Shown: in pieces, positions 9,036 to 16,565 of the stretch | How the letters are laid out: every line of letters starts with the position of its first letter | Position numbering within the stretch: the first letter of the stretch is position 1 | Assembly: GCA_002500765.1 (NCBI GenBank) | Contig: DLSX01000091.1 | Coordinates: 312 to 41,595 of the forward strand | Length of the DNA stretch: 41,284 nucleotides | Origin: Neorhizobium sp. UBA7851 | GTDB taxonomy: Bacteria > Pseudomonadota > Alphaproteobacteria > Rhizobiales > Rhizobiaceae | Direction of reading: 5' to 3' | The notes under the pieces: generated by a model | The model's database searches: none | What the model was told of the DNA's origin: nothing | The model's input: the letters and a program-made list of their open reading frames with translations, nothing else | Made by a program: the position numbers and the translations under genes

Positions 9036-9710
9036 CTACCGCTTCTTCCAGGCGGTGCGGCTTTCCAGCCAGCGGGCAACGATCACCATCGGCAGGAAGA
9101 TCACCAGATAGGCGACGACCGACATGGTGAGCGGCGTGGCGCTGCCGGAAAAACTCTGCGCCGTCGTGGCGCTCGACAGGATTTCCGAGACACCGATGGC
9201 AGAGCCGAGCGCCGTCATCTTGGTGATCGCAAGGACGCGGTTAACCAGCGGCGGAATGGCGAGCCTGACCGCCTGAGGCAGGGCGACATAGGCGAGTGTG
9301 CGGGTAAACCCGAGACCCGTGGCGATGCCGGCTTCCCACTGGCCTTTTTCGACCGACGAGAAACCGGCCCAGAAGATTTCTTCGGCGAAGGCGGCAAGCG
9401 TGGCGGCAAGCACAATGAACAGCACCATCGGACCTGAGAGCTGGACGCCGATCGAGGGGAAACCGAAATAGAGGATGAGGATGACGACCAGCGGCGGCAG
9501 GGCGCGAAAGATGTCGGCATAACAGATGATGAAGAAGTTCAATGCCCTGATGCGATAGCTGCGCAGGCAGGCGAGCAGCAAGCCGCCCGCAATGCCGGCG
9601 ACGATGACGGCGGCGGCGATCTGGAGCGTCACCCAGATGCCGGCGATGATGTCCGGCGTGTATTGCGCCATCACCACCGGATTGAAGAAGGTTTGGAGAA
9701 ACCGGTCCAT
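9036..9710 (-). CDS. ABC transporter permease, polar amino acid (HisQ/GlnP) family
   Basis: 224 aa. It has the same architecture as the following permease: DIFRALPPLVVILILYFGFP near residue 68, then the EAA-type coupling loop (FWAGFSSVEKGQWEAGIATGL) and ALPQAVRLAIPPLVN. The two permeases differ clearly in sequence and so form a heteromeric pore. The start follows the ATPase stop by 5 nt and its stop is 10 nt from the next permease start, so the three are tightly co-transcribed. Confidence 0.9.
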   Translation of the reverse strand: MDRFLQTFFNPVVMAQYTPDIIAGIWVTLQIAAAVIVAGIAGGLLLACLRSYRIRALNFFIICYADIFRALPPLVVILILYFGFPSIGVQLSGPMVLFIVLAATLAAFAEEIFWAGFSSVEKGQWEAGIATGLGFTRTLAYVALPQAVRLAIPPLVNRVLAITKMTALGSAIGVSEILSSATTAQSFSGSATPLTMSVVAYLVIFLPMVIVARWLESRTAWKKR

Positions 9711-9715
9711 GGCGG

Positions 9716-10459
9716 TTATCCGGAAACGCGCGAGAGGAAGGCACGGGTTCGCTCGGCCTTCGGCGCACCGAAAATCTCGTCCGGCGTGCCCTGTTCGACG
9801 ACGACACCGCCATCCATGAAGACGACCCGGTCGGCCGTCTCGCGGGCAAAACCCATTTCGTGGCTGACGACGACCATCGTCATGCCTTTGGATTTCAGGT
9901 CCTTCATCACTTTCAGCACGGAACCGACGAGTTCGGGATCGAGCGCAGACGTCGGCTCGTCGAACAACATGACCTTTGGATCGAGCGCGAGCGAGCGGGC
10001 AATCGCGACGCGCTGCTGCTGGCCGCCGGAAAGTTCGCCCGGATAGGCATCCGCCTTGTGGGCCATGCCGACCTGTTCGAGCATGTCGATCGCGCGCGCA
10101 TCGGCTTGCGCCTTCGTGCGCTTCAGCGCCTTGCGCTGGGCAAGCGTGACATTCTTCAGCACGCTCATATGCGGGTAGAGGTGAAAACCCTGGAAGACCA
10201 TGCCGATCTGCAGCCGCATACGGTCGAGATCCCGGCGGGTGCCGGCCATGATGTTGCGGCCATCGACGATGATGTCGCCGGATGTCGGTTCTTCGAGACG
10301 GTTGCAGCAGCGCAGCATCGTGCTCTTGCCCGAACCGGACGGGCCGATGACGAAGACGAGCTCGCCTTCCGCAACCTTCAGATCGATCTTCTTCAGAATG
10401 GTGTTGGTACCGAAGCGCTTTTCCAGCGAGACGATTTCCAGCATGGGGCGATTTGCCAT
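9716..10459 (-). CDS. ABC transporter ATPase, polar amino acid (HisP/GlnQ) family
   Basis: 247 aa from ATG 10459, with GGAG 8 nt upstream. Walker A is GPSGSGKST (about residues 39-47), Q-loop VFQGFHLYPHMSV near 87, signature LSGGQQQRVAIARSLA near 143 and Walker B VMLFDEPTSALDPE near 165, followed by the H-loop VVSHEM. The length and the FxLYPHM Q-loop are typical of amino-acid importers. It energises the two permeases downstream. Confidence 0.93.
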   Translation of the reverse strand: MANRPMLEIVSLEKRFGTNTILKKIDLKVAEGELVFVIGPSGSGKSTMLRCCNRLEEPTSGDIIVDGRNIMAGTRRDLDRMRLQIGMVFQGFHLYPHMSVLKNVTLAQRKALKRTKAQADARAIDMLEQVGMAHKADAYPGELSGGQQQRVAIARSLALDPKVMLFDEPTSALDPELVGSVLKVMKDLKSKGMTMVVVSHEMGFARETADRVVFMDGGVVVEQGTPDEIFGAPKAERTRAFLSRVSG

Positions 10460-10499
10460 TCAGGCTACTCCGGCAGGCACGGTGTCAGGCGGGGTGGCC

Positions 10500-10516
10500 G
10501 ATCCGACCGGCGGATC
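10500..10516. repeat. Perfect 6-bp inverted repeat in the gap between binding protein and ATPase
   Basis: GATCCG - ACCGG - CGGATC forms a perfect short hairpin inside the 161-bp gap 10460-10620. A second weaker arm pair, TGCCGC and GCGGCA, lies just to the right (about 10524-10551). Such hairpins after a binding-protein gene often stabilise its mRNA and lower downstream expression; that role is inference here. No other gene is seen in the gap. Confidence 0.4.
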
Positions 10517-10620
10517 AGCGGCGTTGCCGCCTGGATACGACCTTCAGCGGCAGGTCGATCGCGTTCTCAAGACGAGGCGGACAGGCGAGTGGGAGGTCCC
10601 GCCCGTCCATCTTGCATGAA

Positions 10621-11472
10621 TTACTTCAGGTTCTCGCAGGAGGCCTGATGGTCGTCATCCTTGTAGCCGTCAAAGCCCGGCACGCCGAAACCCTTCGTCG
10701 GCGTGACGATGGTCGTGTCGGCAACCGGCGTGACGCCGAACCATTTTTCGGACAGCTTTGCCATGGAGCCGTCCAGCTTGAGGCATTCGATTGCCCGATC
10801 GACAAGGTCGCGATTTTCCTCATCGCCCTTGCGGAACGAAAGGGCCCAGACGAGACCCGTCGCGTATTCATAAGAGAGCTTCAGACGCGGGTTCTGCTTG
10901 ACCGACCACGCGGCAACCGTGTTGCCGGCGAGGTTGGCATCGGCGCGGCCTGCCATCACGGCTGCAACGGCATCCGTATTGGTGCCGTAGCTCTCGACCT
11001 TCCAGCCGAATTCCTTTTCCTTCTCGCGCAGGAAGCTGTCATAGGCCGAGCCCTTGTTGACGGCGATCGTCTTGCCCTTGAAGTCTTCGAGCGTCTTGTA
11101 TTCCGGGGCATTGGCCGGGACGACGAAGCCGAAATTGGTGTCCATGAAGCCTTCGGTGAAGAGCAGGTTCGCGGCACGCTCCTTGTTGACGGTTACCGGT
11201 GCGACAAGGAAATCATAGGTGCCGGCCTGAAGCGCCGGGATGAGACCGGAAAACTGCGCGCCGGTCAGGTCGACCTTCTTGCCGAGACGCTCGCCGATCA
11301 GATCGGCCATGTCGACGTTGAAGCCCTCGATCTTGCCGTCGAGGGTAGGCATGGCGTGCGGCGCAAAGGTCGCGTCGATCGCGGTCTTGATCGGATCGCC
11401 GAGTGCGGAAGCTGAACTGCAGGCAAAAAGTGTCGATAAGCCGACAATGCCGGCCTTTATAAAGGATTTCAT
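10621..11472 (-). CDS. Periplasmic substrate-binding protein, family 3 (amino-acid type)
   Basis: 283 aa from ATG 11472, with TAGGAGAA upstream. The N-terminal signal peptide (about residues 1-24) ends in ACSSASA-LG; the LFAC stretch resembles a lipobox, but with Phe at -2, so a normal signal-peptidase I site is more likely. The SBP_bac_3 domain follows: KIEGFNVDMADLIGERLGKKVDL near 47-69, TYDFLVAPVTVNKERA near 90-105, then the lobe-crossing region and a C-terminal KWFGVTP. It is the first gene of the operon and sets substrate choice of the importer. The unusual position of a hydantoin-cluster importer suggests a cyclic ureide or carbamoyl-amino acid ligand instead of a plain amino acid. Confidence 0.9.
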   Translation of the reverse strand: MKSFIKAGIVGLSTLFACSSASALGDPIKTAIDATFAPHAMPTLDGKIEGFNVDMADLIGERLGKKVDLTGAQFSGLIPALQAGTYDFLVAPVTVNKERAANLLFTEGFMDTNFGFVVPANAPEYKTLEDFKGKTIAVNKGSAYDSFLREKEKEFGWKVESYGTNTDAVAAVMAGRADANLAGNTVAAWSVKQNPRLKLSYEYATGLVWALSFRKGDEENRDLVDRAIECLKLDGSMAKLSEKWFGVTPVADTTIVTPTKGFGVPGFDGYKDDDHQASCENLK

Positions 11473-11539
11473 CGATGTTCTCCTACTGGTGGTCCAGGCC
11501 TTTAGCGACCCTTGTTACCCTCATAGTTCCATCGAAAAT

Positions 11540-11600
11540 TCCGCACTGCAATATAATTTATTATTATAATCGAATTAGAATTATACGAATTTCAAATACC
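11540..11600 (-). promoter_or_regulatory. AT-rich promoter/operator region of the hydantoin operon
   Basis: The 234-bp gap 11473-11706 separates the leftward hydantoin operon from a rightward small gene. An AT-rich island at about 11551-11600 stands out from the GC-rich surroundings. It contains the perfect inverted repeat TATAAT - 9 bp - ATTATA (11565-11570 and 11580-11585), and the hexamer CGAATT twice on the same strand (11571 and 11586, 15 bp apart). Dyads of the T-N11-A kind are usual for LysR regulators, so this is the likeliest target of the LysR protein in the operon. Exact -35 and -10 boxes cannot be fixed. Confidence 0.45.
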
Positions 11601-11706
11601 AGCTGTGATTTGAGCCGGGAAGCGTGATGCGTGAGCCAAGCCGGTTACAAGCTTGCCTTGAGCGCCGTTTACGTTAGATGGAAGCTGCAATCGAAGGAGC
11701 GCTTAC

Positions 11707-11928
11707 ATGGACGAGACGACTGAAATCGGCAATCGCGGGGACTTCGGTCTGTGGGCAATCGAGGTCGCAAAACAGGTAGTCGCCGATCAGGGGTTCGAGC
11801 TTGCGCGCGCCGCCCGCGATGGAGATGACGACGACGTCCGCGCGGCAGGAAATGCACTCGGCCAGGCCATTACCAATGCATTAATGGAAGTCTATGACGG
11901 CCTTATGGAAGGCGTTGAGGAAGACTAG
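11707..11928 (+). CDS. Small acidic protein of unknown function
   Basis: 73 aa, not recognised. It is supported by GAAGGAG 7 nt before the ATG, by its divergent placement from the hydantoin operon and by a clear gap on both sides. The protein is strongly acidic, with a DGDDDD run at about residues 38-43 and an EGVEED tail, and appears largely helical and soluble, with no signal peptide, membrane segment or cysteine. It is convergent with the TonB receptor gene downstream. No function is proposed. Confidence 0.6.
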   Translation: MDETTEIGNRGDFGLWAIEVAKQVVADQGFELARAARDGDDDDVRAAGNALGQAITNALMEVYDGLMEGVEED

Positions 11929-11951
11929 CCGGATCGCCGGCTATCCCTTCA

Positions 11952-11970
11952 ATCGGGAGGAGGACCCGAT
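11952..11970. terminator. Hairpin between convergent genes
   Basis: ATCGGG - AGGAGGA - CCCGAT is a perfect 6-bp inverted repeat in the 75-bp convergent gap between the small acidic protein gene and the TonB receptor gene. There is no T-tract on either strand, so it is at best a weak or factor-aided terminator. Confidence 0.3.
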
Positions 11971-12003
11971 CGCTCGCGTCCATCCGGCTGCATCTGATGA
12001 ACT

Positions 12004-14718
12004 TCAGAACTTTACCGTGAAGCTTGCCCTGAATGTTCGTCCCGGCGCGGGAACGCCGACCGCACTCAGCGCATCGACATAATAGCGGTCCGTGACGTTA
12101 TCGACGGCAAAGTCGAAGGAAGCATTCTCGTTGACCTTGTAGCTGCCGTAAAGATCCACAAGCGTGTAGGGCTCCCATTTGGATGGCATGATGCCGCCGA
12201 TCCCGAGGGCGGTGTTGATGGTGTTGCCACCCCAGCCCGTGCCCTCGATATAGCGGTTTCCGACATAGGTCAGTCGGGTGCCGAGCGTCAGCCTCTCATC
12301 CAGCAGTCGAGCGCCGAGATTGACGGTCACCGTGTCCTTCGGTGGAACCTGCTGGGCCGAGAAGCTGTTGAAGATGCCGCCCGCACTGCAGCGATCCCAC
12401 AGTGGATCGATATCGCCCGGCTTGGCGCAGAACATCATGTCGGTATAGTGGTTCCAGGAAATTCCGGCGAAGTAATCGCCTGTATCGTATTCCGCCGACA
12501 TGTCGATACCGCGCATGCGCGCATAGTCCAGATTGAGGCGGCCGAGAATGTAGATCGTGCCGAAACCGATGCTGCTGAGATCGCGCGGAACGTTTGAGCG
12601 GGTGATGTAGTCGCTGATCTTGTTGTCGAAATAGGCGGCATGGAACCGCAGCTTGTCGCCTGCCATGAAGACGCTGTCGTCCATGTAATTCATGCCGACT
12701 TCGATGTTTCGCGCACGCTCAGGTGACACGGGGTTAAGGTCGACCGGGAAGCCGAAGGACGGACCGGTGAGCGACTCGAAAATGCTGGGTGAACGCAAGG
12801 CGCTGCCGATCTTGCCATAGAACTCGAACCCGTCGGACGGACCGACCGTGACCGTGCCGATAGGCGACAAGCCGCCGTCCGAGCGTTCGAACGGGCCAAG
12901 AAGCGTATCGCTTTTGTCGACGCTTTCGAAATGCGAATAGCGCATGTTTCCGTTCAGCTTCAGCCAGTCTGTCGGCTTCCATTCCAGCGATGTAAACGCG
13001 CTATATTCTTCGCGGGATCCCTGACGCGGCAGCCACATGCGGCTGCTGTCATAGGTCACGCCGTCAGGCAGGCCGGCGTCTTCACGGGTGAATGCTCCAC
13101 CATATTCCAAAGCGAAATCACCGAAATCCGTGAAGAAGCGTGAGGTGTTCGAGACTGTTGCTCCCCAGCGCTCCGACTCGGTCCAATAGAAGGCAGGCGT
13201 GAGAGTTTTTCTCGTCGAATTGTAGTTTGTCGAATTGACGCGACTATCGACCCTCGACAGGAATGTATCGACTTTCAGATCAACGAGATCGTTGTCCGAC
13301 GGGTTGAAGCGATAGCGTGCCGTATAGGTGTCGAGATCGATGCTGCTGAGCATGTTCTGGTAATTCGAGGCGACCAGATAGGTCTGGGACCCAAGGATAT
13401 AACCGTAGTCGCTCTTGTATTTGCTGTATCCGAGTTCCAGCGAATGATCGTCGTCGAACTTGATCTTGCCTTTCGCCATCCAGGACTCGTTGTCGAGTGA
13501 TGTGTTGAGGATCTCCTCGCCCTGGCGATATTTTGAAATGCCGACGATCTTGTCCAGTGATCCGTAAAAGTCATCCGGCACCGTCTGTATCACAGGTGCA
13601 CCTTTTCCGTGACTGCCGGCGTAATAATTGCCATTCTTGCGCCGTGCATAACCGGCAACGATGTCGAGAAACTCGGTTGATGCTGCGGCAGCGATGCTAC
13701 CCGATCCGCCCGTGGGGTTGAGGAAGGCCGGGCGGTCCATGCCGTCGGGCGCAAGCGCGCCGGAGCTTTCAGTCATGCCGCCGAGCGTAGCCAGTGCCGG
13801 AATGGACGCACTATTGGTGTTGAAGCTGCCCTTCATCCGCACGCCGAAATTCTTGCCCGGCAGGAGAATGTCCCTGGCTTCGATGGTGCGCATGCGTACG
13901 ACACCGCCTGTGGCGCCGGTTGCGTCGGCTCCCATGCTGACGCCCTTTTCGATCGCCACGTCGCCGATGAAATCCGGGTCGATATAGGTGCGTGCCGTGG
14001 AGCCGTTGTAGCCCTGATAGACTGTGGTTTCCTGGGTCGCGCCATCGACGATGACCGGCACACGTCCCTGTCCCTGCATGCCGCGGATATTGACGTCGAC
14101 GGCACCCGAATTGCGGCTGTCGCCATTGAGTACGCCCGGCACGCCGCCGAGGAAATCGCCGACCGAGGTTCCACGGAACCGTTCGATCTGCTCTTCGGAA
14201 ATATGGGCGGCGGAGCCGGCGTTCCGATAGGGAGCATCGGGTGAATAACCGTTGCCGCTGGAAAGAACGATCGGCTTCAGCTCGGTTTCCGTCGACACAT
14301 TCGTAGCCGACTGGGCATCCGAAAGCTGGATCGTATTGCCGCTGAAACGGTAACTCAGGTTGGAGTCGGCAAGCAGCCGATCGAGAGCTTCGCTGCGGGT
14401 GAAGGAACCGCTCAACGCGGGCGCAGTTTTGCCGCGCACGAGACTGGCGTCGAAGAACATCTGGTTGCCGGTCACGCTCGAATAGGCCACCAGAGCACGG
14501 TTGAGCGATTGGCCGGGAATATTGAAGCTGATCCGCTCGGCGCTAGGTGCAGACATGACCGACTGGGCTTTGGCCGATTGGTTGAAAATGGCCGGGTTGG
14601 CGACAATTGCCGTCGTCATGGTGAGAAGGAAAATTCTCGATCGGTTCCAACGGCTCCTGCGATGATGACGATTTCTCGTCCCGCGCTTGTTCTGCTGCGA
14701 CGCTTCAACGGCCTGCAT
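12004..14718 (-). CDS. TonB-dependent outer-membrane receptor with signalling (STN) domain, FecA/HasR-like
   Basis: 904 aa. A long signal region (arginine-rich residues 1-28, hydrophobic 29-45, cleavage near AKA-QS about 51) leads to an STN signalling domain (about 62-132; FNIPGQSLNRALVAYSSVTG). Then come a plug domain (about 160-280; GTSVGDFLGGVPGV, VNIRGMQGQGRVPVIVDG, IEKGVSMGADATGATGG) and a 22-strand barrel ending in FRASFTVKF with terminal Phe. The STN domain and the fecI-fecR genes directly upstream make it a transducer that signals ligand binding across the outer membrane. The segment LRSPSIFESL ... LNPVSPERARNIEVG aligns with the FRAP/NPDL region of haem receptors, but no histidine lies between the boxes. 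Iron-siderophore or haem are both possible ligands. The start has AAGGG about 6 nt upstream. Confidence 0.9.
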   Translation of the reverse strand: MQAVEASQQNKRGTRNRHHRRSRWNRSRIFLLTMTTAIVANPAIFNQSAKAQSVMSAPSAERISFNIPGQSLNRALVAYSSVTGNQMFFDASLVRGKTAPALSGSFTRSEALDRLLADSNLSYRFSGNTIQLSDAQSATNVSTETELKPIVLSSGNGYSPDAPYRNAGSAAHISEEQIERFRGTSVGDFLGGVPGVLNGDSRNSGAVDVNIRGMQGQGRVPVIVDGATQETTVYQGYNGSTARTYIDPDFIGDVAIEKGVSMGADATGATGGVVRMRTIEARDILLPGKNFGVRMKGSFNTNSASIPALATLGGMTESSGALAPDGMDRPAFLNPTGGSGSIAAAASTEFLDIVAGYARRKNGNYYAGSHGKGAPVIQTVPDDFYGSLDKIVGISKYRQGEEILNTSLDNESWMAKGKIKFDDDHSLELGYSKYKSDYGYILGSQTYLVASNYQNMLSSIDLDTYTARYRFNPSDNDLVDLKVDTFLSRVDSRVNSTNYNSTRKTLTPAFYWTESERWGATVSNTSRFFTDFGDFALEYGGAFTREDAGLPDGVTYDSSRMWLPRQGSREEYSAFTSLEWKPTDWLKLNGNMRYSHFESVDKSDTLLGPFERSDGGLSPIGTVTVGPSDGFEFYGKIGSALRSPSIFESLTGPSFGFPVDLNPVSPERARNIEVGMNYMDDSVFMAGDKLRFHAAYFDNKISDYITRSNVPRDLSSIGFGTIYILGRLNLDYARMRGIDMSAEYDTGDYFAGISWNHYTDMMFCAKPGDIDPLWDRCSAGGIFNSFSAQQVPPKDTVTVNLGARLLDERLTLGTRLTYVGNRYIEGTGWGGNTINTALGIGGIMPSKWEPYTLVDLYGSYKVNENASFDFAVDNVTDRYYVDALSAVGVPAPGRTFRASFTVKF

Positions 14719-14737
14719 GACTAACCCTTACCTGACC

Positions 14738-14752
14738 GCCCGCGGGGCGGGC
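14738..14752. repeat. GC-rich hairpin in the leader of the TonB receptor gene
   Basis: GCCCGC - GGG - GCGGGC is a perfect 6-bp stem, 20 bp upstream of the receptor ATG in the 133-bp gap 14719-14851 that follows fecR. The gap is also where a FecI-dependent promoter would lie. The hairpin could affect translation of the receptor or end part of the fecIR transcript; no T-tract follows. Confidence 0.35.
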
Positions 14753-14851
14753 TCACTCTGTCGATGAGGGGATCGTTCAATCTCCCTCATATGGTCAGAC
14801 ACCCGAGCGTGCCGAACTAATGACCGGGATTTGAATTTTTTTGAGCTGGGG

Positions 14852-15781
14852 TCACCGGCGATAGAGAACGGCGATATAGCCGTGCGCATTAATGATCTCG
14901 ACGGGCAGGGTTTCCGCCATGTGGACGAGAACGCTATCCATCTGTGCGGTGTCGAACACTGCGGTAATCGGTATGTCGCCGATCGTGCTGTCCGCCAGCA
15001 GGATGCGGCCGCGCCGATAGCGCTCTATCTCGGTGATCACCTGCCGCAGCGGCACATCCTCGAAGACAAGGCGGTTGCTTCTCCAGGCCTGTACTGTTTC
15101 GATATCGATCTGTGTTGTGGGGCCGATGCCGGTGCTGTCATAGGTGACCTGCCAGCCGGCACCGACAGTGATGGCGGAGGTCTCATGCCCCCGAACCTCA
15201 ACAGCGTGTTCTATGACGGAGACGACCGCGCCGTCACCGGTGAGCCTTATGTCGAACTGGGTTCCGAGCGCCCTGGCCGTACCGTTTGCCGCCTGCACGA
15301 CGAATGGTCGTGTCGGGTCTGCCGCGACCTTGAAAAATGCCTGGCCGCGATGGAGCACGACGCGCCGTTGCCGGCCATCGAATTCACTCGACAAGGCCGA
15401 ATATCCACCCAGTTCGACCATGCTGCCGTCAGAAAGCGCGATGCTGCGACGCTCGGCGACATCGGTTTTATAGTCTGCGAAGAGACCGTTGCGGGAGAGA
15501 CCGTAGAAGGTTGGTGCGCCAACAAGCAGCGCAAAGCCGCCCAGAACGACGCTGCGACGACCGATACGGCCCGAAGCTCTGAGCTGCCTGTATTCCGGCA
15601 CGACGATGTCGAACCTCTTCCAGAGCATCTCTGCCCGTTGAAAAGCCTCCGCATGCGATGGATCTTCACCGATCCATCGGTCGAACGCGATCCGGTCGGC
15701 GCTGGTAAAGCCCTTGTCCGTCATCCGGACGAACCATTCCAGCGCTTCGATATAGGTTGGGTCGGTCTCGTATTCCGCCAT
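14852..15781 (-). CDS. fecR: FecR-type anti-sigma / sigma regulator
   Basis: 309 aa. The cytoplasmic N-terminus carries the DUF4880-like helical region (about residues 8-52; ALEWFVRMTDKG, FDRWIGEDPSHAEAF, LWKRFD) that contacts the sigma factor. A single membrane helix lies at about 75-95 (SVVLGGFALLVGAPTFYG). The periplasmic FecR domain spans about 105-200 (SDGSMVELGGYSALSS, RRVVLHRGQAFFKVA, ALGTQFDIRL), and a C-terminal STN-like part (about 235-305) binds the receptor's signalling domain. It follows fecI by 12 bp and precedes the receptor gene, the standard order of the family. It keeps FecI inactive or prepares it until the loaded receptor signals. Confidence 0.92.
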   Translation of the reverse strand: MAEYETDPTYIEALEWFVRMTDKGFTSADRIAFDRWIGEDPSHAEAFQRAEMLWKRFDIVVPEYRQLRASGRIGRRSVVLGGFALLVGAPTFYGLSRNGLFADYKTDVAERRSIALSDGSMVELGGYSALSSEFDGRQRRVVLHRGQAFFKVAADPTRPFVVQAANGTARALGTQFDIRLTGDGAVVSVIEHAVEVRGHETSAITVGAGWQVTYDSTGIGPTTQIDIETVQAWRSNRLVFEDVPLRQVITEIERYRRGRILLADSTIGDIPITAVFDTAQMDSVLVHMAETLPVEIINAHGYIAVLYRR

Positions 15782-15793
15782 GACGCTTACAGC

Positions 15794-16303
15794 CTATGTT
15801 TGCGCAAGAAGACGTTCCAGCTCCGCCATGGCCGCAACGATCTGAGAAATCACGGTATTGCGCGAAACGCCCATGCGGTTAGCAACTTCGTCATGCGAAA
15901 GCCCCTCGATCCTGCTCAGCATGAAAGTCTCGCGACGGCGCTCCGGCAATTGCAGGATTGCTTCCAGCAGTTTGCGAAGCTCGCTGCGGAACAGCACGGT
16001 CATTTCGGGTGAGGGCATAGGATCCGCGACAAGCGCGGCATCGACGCCCGAAATCTCGACCTCGGCGCGCCGCCTTTCGTTCCTCAGATAGTTGAGAGCC
16101 AGGTTGCGCACGGTTTTGCCGACATAGGCGCTGTTCTCGGCGGTAGGTTCGGCTCTTGCGAGCAGATTGGTGAAGGCCTGCTGGACGAGGTCGTCGGCAA
16201 CTGCGTGATTGCCGACGATCCGCCGTACGAACGACCGCAGGCGCCCGTGTTCCGCGCGATAAAGATCGGCCATGTGCAAGCCACGGCTGGTCATCCGGGA
16301 CAT
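15794..16303 (-). CDS. fecI: ECF sigma factor, FecI family
   Basis: 169 aa. Sigma region 2 (about residues 12-80) includes the DLYRAEHGRLRSFVRRIVGN and VADDLVQQAFTNLL segments. Region 4 (about 110-165) includes LPERRRETFMLSRIEGLSHDEVANRMGVSRNTV, the helix-turn-helix that binds the -35 element. Start choice is uncertain: ATG 16303 gives the longest frame, and later in-frame ATGs exist at 16294 and 16273, none with a strong ribosome site. It should direct transcription of the adjacent TonB receptor gene when signalled by FecR. A palindrome of RirA type lies upstream, suggesting induction under iron shortage. Confidence 0.92.
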   Translation of the reverse strand: MSRMTSRGLHMADLYRAEHGRLRSFVRRIVGNHAVADDLVQQAFTNLLARAEPTAENSAYVGKTVRNLALNYLRNERRRAEVEISGVDAALVADPMPSPEMTVLFRSELRKLLEAILQLPERRRETFMLSRIEGLSHDEVANRMGVSRNTVISQIVAAMAELERLLAQT

Positions 16304-16418
16304 CCCCTATCCATATGTGAGGCGTCTTCCGCCAAACCCCTAAAACTCGCAGCGACAAAGAATTCCACCGCAATCGCGATTGACTGGAGGGATATCAGGG
16401 GCTGCCCGGCATTGCTTT

Positions 16419-16449
16419 AGTAAACATGATTATAAATATCAAGTTTACT
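16419..16449 (-). promoter_or_regulatory. 31-bp near-palindrome with RirA-like TGA-N9-TCA core upstream of fecI
   Basis: AGTAAAC-a-TGAT-tataaat-ATCA-a-GTTTACT: the 7-bp outer arms and 4-bp inner arms are perfect inverted copies. The centre matches the iron-responsive operator consensus TGA-N9-TCA (16427-16441) described for the Rrf2-type iron regulator RirA of Rhizobiales. On the minus strand it overlaps TATAAT (16435-16430), with a TTCGAA box 16 bp upstream. It lies 116-146 bp before fecI in the 262-bp gap 16304-16565. That it acts on fecI and not on the upstream SDR transcript is inferred from direction. Confidence 0.6.
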
Positions 16450-16483
16450 GTTCGAAGTCTTTCCATCGGGCGGAAGGCTGTCT

Positions 16484-16506
16484 TGTCCTGGCTTCATTAC
16501 AGGACA
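16484..16506. terminator. Perfect 7-bp inverted repeat downstream of the SDR gene
   Basis: TGTCCTG - 9 bp - CAGGACA lies 60-80 bp beyond the SDR stop codon, between the end of the peptide-transport operon and the fecI control region. It may end or slow the upstream transcript. There is no long T-tract, so an operator role is also possible. Confidence 0.35.
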
Positions 16507-16565
16507 TGACCTCTCATCCACAGGCCGCGGATAGGCACCCTTTTCCTGTCAGAACCATGCTGTTT

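Noticed and set aside
10453..11415. 320-aa plus-strand frame opposite the hydantoin importer binding protein
   Set aside because: Antisense shadow of a gene with signal peptide and family-3 binding-protein motifs; high-GC codon bias keeps the opposite frame open.
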